DNA of 64,000 bases, taken from positions 124,001 through 188,000 of the forward strand of contig JAUIRK010000305.1 of the NCBI GenBank assembly GCA_030549495.1. The letters are read 5' to 3'. Positions within the stretch are counted from its first letter, which is position 1. The number at the start of each line of letters is the position of its first letter. Shown here piece after piece: positions 58,101 to 64,000 of the stretch. This DNA comes from Nectonema munidae. Lineage: Eukaryota > Nematomorpha > Nectonematoida > Nectonematidae. A program made the position numbers and the translations under genes. The notes under the pieces were generated by a model, which saw only the letters and a program-made list of their open reading frames with translations, was not told the origin of the DNA and ran no database searches.

Positions 58101-61042
58101 AGTGGACTTAGACTGAGTTTATACTAAAGTAAAATCAATAAGAGTGACTAGGTCTTCCTAGCATGCTACATTTTGGTCATTCATGCATTTGATTATAATT
58201 GATTGATATTCGTATTTTACAAATTTTGAAAGATATGTAATTTTCTTATATGGATTGAAGAAAAGTTTAACATACTATAAATTTTATAGTTTGAAAAAGT
58301 TTTTAATCTTTTAAAAAAAGTTTTTAAACTATGAGCATGCTATATATATTCAAGTAACCTTGGAAGAGCTACAATATTTGAGGCATCAAGCAAAAGGATA
58401 GATTTCAACTAATGTAGTAACATAAATTTAAATCTATATCAAACCTTTTTTTAGTTCTTGGTATCGTATCCAAGGGAAAAAATATTTGGACAGATGATAG
58501 GGTTGTCACGGTTCGGAATCGAACCGGGTATAGCCATATAAAAACTCTTGGCCCACACCACTATTGGCATGTAATAAAGTAAAAAGTATTAAAACTATAA
58601 AAATGCTTTAATGTTATGCATCTTTAAGAGTTGATGAAAAATTTTTGATAAAACAAACTTCGTCAGGCTTTATTATATAAATGATAAATAGAAGCTGTTA
58701 AAAGTCCGCGTCCACTTATACTATTTACTCAGAGTGGACATTTTAAATTTCACTTCCCTACCATTTGCTGAAATGGAGGCAAAGTACATTTTTCAATGTC
58801 AATAAGATCTAGGATTGTGAATTTGGCAAGAGGAGTAATTATTCTGCTCCCGGATTTACATTAAGGCGTCGCCAAATAATCCCACTCTGCGAAAAGATCA
58901 AAGTAGGGGTTATTATTTGGCGGGAGGTGGTGATTTTGAGTTACACCACCACTACACAATTATTCTTAGCTGCGATGCAATGGTGGATCCAGGGGGGCCA
59001 CCTGGGCCTCCCCCCCCCCTCTATGAAGAATGGCTTCAGAAATTCCGCTTACTGATTTTGCTCTTTCCTAAGGCATCAAGACATGTATGGTAGTATTTTA
59101 CTAGTATTTTTTAAAGTTGCCCCCTCCCCATATGGTCAATTTCTGGATGAAAAAAGTACGCTTTCCGATTCGAAATAAAAAAAAATTTGCTTTGAGTCTA
59201 TTCTTAAATACAGTCATCAGAAATACTTTTATATTCGTGTCCATTGGATCAATTATGAAATAAAAGTAAACTTCTATATATTTTGCACCAATCATAATGA
59301 CGTATTAACAAAATGGACAGATGATAATGATTTACTCTTTTTGAGTATAGATATAAGACTTTATAAGAATTAAGGTAGTCCGGTTTATTAGGATTTCTCT
59401 CAAATTTTAATGACTACCAACAAATTCTAAAGCGTTATTATGACCCAAAAATATAAGTTTAAAATGTGAAAACAATAGATCACACTAATCCAATTTACTT
59501 CAGTAAACTTGAGCATAGGAGTCAGAATTTTACTTCTATGAGATTCGTGAGACAATTCTATATATATTTACTTGGATAAAAAAATAATGGTATATCTTAA
59601 AATTATTTTTATCTCTTCCTTGTCCAAGGAGTTATAAATTTATCAACTAGTTTTATAAATAAATTGTATTATTTTATTTGGATAATACGAAATCCTGAAG
59701 TAAAGAAGCCTCCTTTAGCAAAAATTATGGTTTGTAGAAATTATAAATGTAGTTCTTCACAACATTAATTTTATTGGTTATGTAGGAAGAAGTGTTAGAA
59801 CAAACTTTTCAAAACTTGAGAAAAAAATTGACAAAGCCGGAGCTGGAGCCAGAAACGGAACTATTCTTGCTCCGGAGCCGGAGTATATTTCCTGGCTCCA
59901 AAACCCTGGTTCTTGTGTTGAAAACAGTCCTGTTCTTATGAAGAATAATCACTCAAAAATGTTTAGGCTGCTTGTTCTTCATATGATGAGAAAGTTTAAT
60001 TATTTAGAGAATGAAGTTATACGTCTATGTTTTGATCGCCGTGTTGAGAAACTTTTCGTGATGGCAAAAATTTCGTGACTGAAAAAGCCACAAGGTAAGT
60101 AGGCATCTTTGGAGTTGTTTTAAATATATCCTTGAAATAACCATTTTTTCTAAGATGGAAAAAAAATTTAGTTCAAAATAAAATGCTAATAAATTTGCAA
60201 ATTTCTTACTTAAAATTACAAAAATAAACAATGCACTAATTGTTGATCAAATAAAAAGAAACGGTTGGATCTTACAATTTGATTGTTTTCAGAAGCTTAG
60301 TATTGGAAATGGAATGATATTTTTGGTCTCTAATGATGGATATATTGAATGTTGCTTTCAATGCAGGCTCATCAAAGCATGGAAACGCTTTTCTAGCATA
60401 TCCTGGCTCCATTTGGGTCAATATCATTGCTCTATAGAAAGAAAAATATTAATAAACGCAGCATTTCGAAACCAAACGTAATATGACCTATTATTTTAAC
60501 ATTGAGAAAAATTGTTAAAATGAAATGATAAATTTATAGAACGTATATTTATAAAACACATACTTCTTTTTGCTATCTTCTTCGTAAGAACTCCTATATA
60601 TTCCATTAAGCAGATCCGTGAATTTATGTTGATACGAAATTTGCAAAACATAAGAGTTATCAACGGTGAGAGCTGAACTCAATGAAACCTCCAGAACTTC
60701 ATTCGTAAAGTGCTTTTTCAGGTTTATCACAGAAACTCTTGAAGGCGAATCTGGGTAGAAGACATTGAAGATTTTGGGATTTCCATTGATTAGAACATTT
60801 TGATGAGCATGTAAGAAGATCACGTTGGTAGCGTTTTGAACGTAGAAGTATATGCTAACGTTTCCGATGACTTTGCTCGGGTAATCATCCACGAAGACGG
60901 GAAAAAAAGTGACGCTATAATGATACGGTTTCACTTCAGTCGGAAGTCTTCGGAAGTCGTGGCCGTTGTCATGTGGACCGGTGGTCTCTGCAAAAACTTT
61001 GGCAGAAAGTATCGCCGAAAATAGCAGTATGGGCCAGTTCAT
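38043..61042 (-). CDS. M1-family zinc aminopeptidase (aminopeptidase N-like), about 23 kb
   Basis: This is a secreted or membrane ectopeptidase that removes N-terminal residues from peptides. Exons, highest coordinate first: 61042-60564 (signal peptide [19 protein letters not shown], then [18 protein letters not shown]), 60431-60277 ([18 protein letters not shown]), 60130-60023, 54082-53927 ([21 protein letters not shown]), 53720-53607 ([20 protein letters not shown]), 46865-46800, 46736-46561 ([12 protein letters not shown]), 45423-45335, 45178-45048 (GYYRVTYG), 44019-43964 ([13 protein letters not shown]), 43911-43761, 43707-43628, 43557-43463, 43383-43216, 40957-40817 ([18 protein letters not shown]), 38325-38253, 38192-38043 (stop). 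The zinc ligands HExxH and the downstream NEGF glutamate are present. Phases agree at most junctions; 43628 to 43557 does not fit. Expected exons between 60023 and 54082 and between 53607 and 46865 were not found. Confidence 0.9.
38812..38953 (-). mobile_element. tRNA-derived SINE, family A
   Basis: On the minus strand, ACGGCCTAGTGGTGGGAGTG and AAGTTCGATTCCCGATCGC are A- and B-box regions, followed by the tail TTGGATGCGATACTGAGAAC. It lies in an aminopeptidase intron. Confidence 0.7.
39000..40450. other. Aminopeptidase intron, nothing recognised
   Basis: The intron between exons 40957-40817 and 38325-38253 begins below 40817. Apart from SINE A and the foldback at 40473 I see no repeat or gene. 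Confidence 0.4.
40473..40590. repeat. Foldback repeat, arms about 30 bp
   Basis: TTAAAAATTAAATAGACTAC followed by AATAAATTAAA on the left is mirrored by TTTAATTTATTGTAGAATAG followed by TCTATTTAATTTTTAA on the right, with a central spacer of about 48 bases. It is probably a small MITE or a decayed end pair. Confidence 0.65.
41000..42165. other. Aminopeptidase intron with a possible SINE-like piece
   Basis: The block at 41270-41395 is less AT-rich than its surroundings, contains GGGTGCGAACGCC (B-box-like) and ends in an AATT simple repeat. No second copy is in the window, so it is left unassigned. Confidence 0.3.
42168..42595. mobile_element. Possible hAT-type non-autonomous element
   Basis: The left edge CACTGGCGGAACCGGCGTAC then C-run resembles hAT tips elsewhere in the window. 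The right edge has a C-run and, inverted, CAGGGGAGGATCTAG. Flanking duplications are not visible. Confidence 0.3.
45990..46142. repeat. Low-complexity A/C/G homopolymer block, likely a sequence-quality problem
   Basis: Runs of A of up to about 40 alternate with short runs of C, G and T and almost no ordinary sequence. It does not resemble a poly-A tail or any known satellite and looks like unresolved homopolymer error in the assembly. Confidence 0.6.
46449..46535. repeat. Microsatellite (GT)n / (TCTATG)n / (TCTGTG)n
   Basis: Pure GT changes into TCTATG hexamers and then TCTGTG hexamers. It lies about 25 bases past the donor of the aminopeptidase exon 46736-46561, inside the intron. The open frames over it are artefacts. 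Confidence 0.95.
46870..48655. other. Aminopeptidase intron, expected exons not located
   Basis: The gene should contain exons for the FDxxSYxKGA region between 53607 and 46865. Minus frames at 48178-47978 and 48621-48390 do not match it. Confidence 0.35.
48762..49085 (+). repeat. Tandem duplication, period about 165 bp, inside the hAT element
   Basis: GGTTAATGACCGTTTT, then GATGTATATTTTGTCA and TTTATTTATTGAACGAATAT, occur twice in the same order with few differences. The second copy overlaps the end of the transposase frame. Confidence 0.8.
49059..49355 (-). pseudogene. hAT transposase C-terminal fragment
   Basis: The frame reads [19 protein letters not shown] then [18 protein letters not shown], the hAT dimerisation domain (SVERxFS...R..L....L..L...). 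Only this exon-sized piece is open; the upstream catalytic part (up to about 49730 on the minus strand) is broken. Confidence 0.75.
50027..50344 (+). CDS. Unassigned open frame with serine-protease-like motif
   Basis: A frame of about 105 codons runs from the hAT boundary to a stop at 50342-50344; its first ATG is 50090. It has clearly higher GC than its surroundings. [20 protein letters not shown] resembles the Asp102 block of trypsin-like proteases (I-x-H-x-x-Y...NDIALL). I see no TAAHC or GDSGG motif, and no convincing exon structure. It may be a fragment of a protease gene on the plus strand, inside an intron of the minus-strand aminopeptidase, or a chance likeness. Confidence 0.3.
   Translation, partial: RKAVDSFFDWHYCEFPDLSLVMAINALEESKSKNVRAYLQSCFECRVSYEIVHHSYDSGTLNDIDIALLAVFTQYWKESTYFSVRYGVKNFDNELYIRYRKINGV
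51076..53045 (+). pseudogene. piggyBac transposase relic
   Basis: A long acidic N-terminus is followed by [20 protein letters not shown] (51440-51600). Then comes the N-terminal helical block ([20 protein letters not shown], 51659-51907), [12 protein letters not shown] with the first aspartate, and [13 protein letters not shown]. After a MITE insertion and missing parts come a C-terminal block and a cysteine-rich end ([12 protein letters not shown]). Several stops and shifts are present. It lies in an aminopeptidase intron. Confidence 0.75.
52398..52536. mobile_element. TTAA MITE, copy 5, nested in the piggyBac relic
   Basis: It is nearly identical to copies 1 and 4: TTAACCCATTCACGACCAAT, the TGTTCCTATTTTGGAACA palindrome and GGTCTTAAATGGGTTAA. 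It sits within transposase-derived sequence, so it arrived after that element. Confidence 0.88.
54568..54650 (-). mobile_element. Possible tRNA-derived SINE fragment
   Basis: On the minus strand, GTAGTTCAAATCTCGCCGAG resembles a B box with 3' acceptor side, and GGATAGTTGACTAAGCCCC resembles an A-box region. No second copy is present. Confidence 0.35.
54660..56895. other. Aminopeptidase intron; missing exon expected, none found
   Basis: The exon ahead of 54082 (the segment before GAMEN) should lie between here and 60023. I see only AT-rich sequence and G-runs at 55600-55715, like those near hAT tips. Confidence 0.4.
56900..57347. mobile_element. hAT-type MITE
   Basis: The ends CAGGGGTCGGCAAC and GTTGCCGACCCCTG are inverted. 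The flanks AAGTAGGG and AAATAGGG form an 8-bp target duplication with one change. It is 448 bp long with no coding content and lies in an aminopeptidase intron. Confidence 0.88.
57400..58445. other. Aminopeptidase intron, nothing recognised
   Basis: A 66-codon plus frame at 57433-57633 ends [17 protein letters not shown], reminiscent of transposase C-terminal zinc fingers, but nothing else supports it. Confidence 0.3.
58452..58571 (-). mobile_element. tRNA-derived SINE, family A
   Basis: On the minus strand, CCGGTTCGATTCCGAACCG (B box) is followed by ACAACCCTATCATCTG and the tail TTGGATACGATACCAAGAAC, matching the copy at 38812. Confidence 0.65.
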
Positions 61043-61047
61043 GGGAA

Positions 61048-62095
61048 GGCTTGGGAAGAAGCTGAACTTGAAAATGGTTAGATGCTTATAGAACGCGTGC
61101 ACTTGAATTGAGAATGAGAAAAGCGAGTTTAAAAGAAAGGTTGCCAAGCAGACGGCACAAAGAAGAACATCAAGGCGACAATGCGAAAGAAGGCTTAGCA
61201 GTGAAGGAGGAGTACTGGGAACGGATAAATCATTATCTCCTCATCTCCTGCTCTCATCACACGATCATAAGGGTGAATTAATAATATAATCCTTTGAGAT
61301 TGTAGAAACAGTGTGTCGGAGAGATGAGATAAGCTTCATTCGACGTATCGTATCTGTGCTAGCGCACATCCTCCATACACAATCAAGTGCTAGAGGGCAG
61401 TGTCTGATTGTCTTGCGCTGTTCACGCTTGCTCTGGGCTCTAACAAATATTACATTCCATGAGAAAGTGTCTCCCTCCTTCCGTCCTTGATGTTCACTCG
61501 ACACTGAAGGGTGTCACTTTTGCCGAAATGAACCTATCTCCCCAAAACTTTCTGAATTCCGGTTATTGTTTAAAACAAATTAAAATATTGGCATGTATTT
61601 CAATCTTGCTAACTATTTAGAGGGAAAAATATTTTTTTACTTTTAATTCATTTATTTTATACGTTGTTCATAAAGACGAAATATTTTCAAAATCTTAATT
61701 TTTTCTAAGAAAGGCGTTGTTATGCATTTCAATGTTTAGATCTGTTTGTAATAAAAATGTTTTTTTATGAATCATATTACTTTTCATTGTAAATAGTTAA
61801 AAACATTGAAATATATCGATTTTTAGTCAAAAAATATAAGATTTCATCATTTCACATGTGGATGTCAGTTCTTTGAACTTGTGACAAATAAGGAGAACAC
61901 ATCATTTTCTTTCATCTCCCGGTCTTTTCAGTTTGGAGTTTTTTAAATCTGCCAAATTAGGGGGGGGGGAAAAAGAAAAAAAAGGGAAAATCGGACCTAG
62001 TATTTATGATAAGGTAGTTAAAACATTGAGATACTTGGCATTATTTTTAATCTCTTCCGGAAAATTAATATTTCTAAACACACATAGTTTGAGTT
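61048..62095. other. 5' flank of the aminopeptidase gene
   Basis: It should hold the promoter and 5' UTR of the minus-strand aminopeptidase. The frame continues open to an ATG at 61147, but the ATG at 61042 gives a classical signal peptide. No TATA box could be singled out in this AT-rich sequence. Confidence 0.4.
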
Positions 62096-62099
62096 AATC

Positions 62100-62700
62100 G
62101 GTGACATTTTCTCCATTTCAACCGCTTTTTGTTTTTAATCGAAGAAACAAAATGCCCTAGTTGATCGAATCTTTTTGATTGAGATGGTTCCATTATTGCC
62201 AATGCTTTGCTTGGCTTTGGGCTTGCCATATTTTGTTAGAATCAAATCCAAAATATGTCTCCTAAAACCCAATTGGTCTAGTTTATCTCCTGGTGATAGC
62301 CTGTAAAGAATCCATGCTTGATTCACAGTCATATCAACAAGGTGGGTAAATATAGGCCAGTACCATCACTTGCCACACACACAACAACGGTACTGTGAAA
62401 TATTTTGGTCCATTTGATCAACCCATCCCATCTCATTGTTATATACATTCATCATATGAGGTTGATTTATACAAATTCTTTTTTTTTCTTACTTTGATGC
62501 CATCTTCAAAGGTTGATCATTTAGAGCATTATTTATAGCAAGTACTGAGCGATTACACCGCGTGACGAAAAAATTTTTTTTGTTTGACTCAATTTTTTTA
62601 CTGTTTATTACTGGAAATTTTGGGATGATTCCCAATCTGCATTTGGTTTTTTCATAACATCGACGGTTCAAAAGGTATAAGATATTATTTTTGTTTTAAC
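62100..62700 (-). pseudogene. piggyBac transposase C-terminal relic
   Basis: The minus strand reads RCYEKTKCRLGIIPKFPVIN, then EMGWVDQMDQNISQYR (third aspartate region), then DMTVNQAWILYRLSP and LGFRRHILDLILTKYG. The order is that of PGBD-like transposases. At least one stop interrupts it, and the N-terminal half is absent. Confidence 0.75.
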
Positions 62701-62765
62701 CCATTGTTTTTCTTTTCAGTTAAACTTATAATATAGTTCAATATTTGCATTTAATTATATTAAAA

Positions 62766-64000
62766 ATGGCTTCTTGGGCATGTAAAAACAATCCAGATTC
62801 TCTGTTATGTTGGACAAAAGACTATTTCCTATACCAGGGATGTCTTACTAAAACAAGCAGCGGGCCATTTAGAAAAGTTATTGGACACGGTCAGGCCGCA
62901 CCTATTTAAAAAAATAACAATAATTTTTTTATAAAATATTTATCAGAAACTTTTTTATCCTGATTACTGATTATCACAATTTTTATGAAAATTAAACATA
63001 AAATGAGTAGTTAATTGACAGAGTGAAAGAGAATTTTTATAAACTAATATCTATATAATTTAACATCAACTTTATCTCATTTTCTTAGAGGGCCACAGAA
63101 ATTTGCCTTACGGGCTGCGTGTTGGACACCCCTGTCCTATACAATAGAAAAGGGATATAAATATTGGATCGCCTATAAACTCTATTTTGGCATGCAAATG
63201 GGAGACCAGGACAAAAGTTGGGCACCCCATGTCATTTGTGGAAGCTGCCGTTCGACTTTGGAGGCAGGGCTAATAGATAATTTATTGATACAACTTACCA
63301 TAATTTAGAAGTATCAATTTATTTTTTAGGAACAAGATCTATGCCTTTTGCCATTCCACGAATTTAGGGAGAGTCAACAAATTCATACTGATGATTGTTA
63401 TTTTTGTATGGTCGACGTAACGAAATACACAAAAATAAGGGGAAAATCGAGGAAACTAAACTACCCTAGTATCGCTTCATCAATTGCTCCAGTACCTCAT
63501 GATGTAGCCTTGACATTTCCTCCCCCTCCTCAGAAAGTAAATATGATTGGATATCATAGAGCTTTATAATCAACCAAAAATGTTTAATTTTAATGCTTAA
63601 AAACGTATATTTCAGGTAACTGATTTGGATGAAATTGAATTTGAAGCGGAAGAAGAAGACCTTGATGAATTTATTTCTGATGATGATATAGTTACGAAAA
63701 AATTTAAAGTCCCCATATTTTCCAAATAAACATGAGCTAAATGATTTGATTAAAGACTTGAATTTTTCAAAAGAAGGAACTCACGTATTGACATCAAGAC
63801 TGAAGGAGTGGAATATTCTAAAAGACAATTGCGGAGTTGGAGTCCAAAAAACCAGACATGAAGAATATTCCAAATTTTATAGTGTTGAAGAGAGCTTATG
63901 CTTTTGTAAAGATGTAGAAGGCCTTTTTGGTGCAATTGGAATTGATCACATTGCATCAGAGTGGAGATTTTTCATTGATAGTTCTGTTAAAAGTCTAAAA
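62766..64000 (+). pseudogene. Repeat-family coding sequence of unknown function, cut by the window edge
   Basis: Blocks in order are MASWACKNNPDSLLCW, YKLYFGMQMGDQDKSWAPHV then CGSCRSTLE, a block with DDCYFCMVDVTKYTKI and PSIASSIAPVPHDVALTFPP (63348-63569), and GIDHIASEWRFFIDSSVKSL at the right edge. I recall this block order from multi-copy arthropod proteins with no known function. The copy is broken and interrupted by a MITE. It is probably part of a mobile element, but I cannot name the class. Confidence 0.5.
62835..63134. mobile_element. hAT-type MITE with exact 8-bp target duplication
   Basis: The ends CAGGGATGTC and GACACCCCTG are inverted. TCCTATAC flanks both sides (62827-62834 and 63135-63142). 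The 300-bp interior has no coding content. It interrupts the coding relic that begins at 62766. Confidence 0.9.

Noticed and set aside
58975-59150. G- and C-rich block resembling hAT tips
   Set aside because: GGATCCAGGGGGG-type sequence is suggestive, but I could not pair the two ends or find a target duplication.
61265-61504. 79-codon minus frame upstream of the aminopeptidase
   Set aside because: No motif, signal peptide or splice evidence; probably 5' flanking sequence.

Overview
The window is AT-rich eukaryotic nuclear DNA. It shows GT-AG introns, split domain-coding exons and dense transposon debris, and the genes look arthropod-like. A piRNA-pathway type RRM/MYND/Tudor gene and an M1 aminopeptidase fit an arthropod. 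A copepod such as a sea louse is a guess from base composition and transposon load only. No rRNA, CRISPR or prokaryotic features are visible, and I recognised no retroviral, LTR or Polinton-like element.

Three host genes are supported. (1) On the minus strand, about 12.57 to 4.64 kb, at least twelve exons join in phase into a protein with an RRM-like half-domain, a MYND zinc finger, a second RRM, an acidic linker and an extended Tudor domain. The architecture recalls Vreteno/TDRD germline proteins. (2) On the plus strand, 20607-21053 is an intact intronless ribosomal protein S16 gene. (3) On the minus strand, 61.04 to 38.04 kb is one M1-family (aminopeptidase N-like) gene. It has a signal peptide exon, then CFDEP, GAMEN, HELSH and NEGF exons, and a C-terminal ERAP1-like domain. 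Its introns are full of transposons.

Layout. 0-2.07 kb: a TTAA-bounded piggyBac element. 2.1-4.6 kb: hAT and LINE scraps and a 108-bp duplication. 4.6-12.6 kb: the Tudor gene, with several TTAA MITEs and a striking hairpin in its introns. 14.4-16.2 kb: a piggyBac relic and a hAT MITE. 18.4-19.5 kb: two tRNA-derived SINEs. 19.2-21.1 kb: RPS16 with an inverted repeat of its 5' flank. 21.3-27.06 kb: two satellite arrays (units about 150 bp) inside inverted-repeat-like ends, one split by a hAT element. 29-34.6 kb: two LINE relics carrying MITEs. 34.6-36.7 kb: a piggyBac relic. 38-61 kb: the aminopeptidase gene with a hAT element, piggyBac relic, MITEs and SINEs in its introns. 62.1-64 kb: a piggyBac relic and a repeat-family coding fragment split by a hAT MITE.

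The transposon content is mostly cut-and-paste DNA elements (piggyBac and hAT). Many insertions still carry exact target-site duplications, so the order of several nested events can be read directly. The TTAA MITEs share a subterminal palindrome with one piggyBac relic, which points to a parent-derivative relation.
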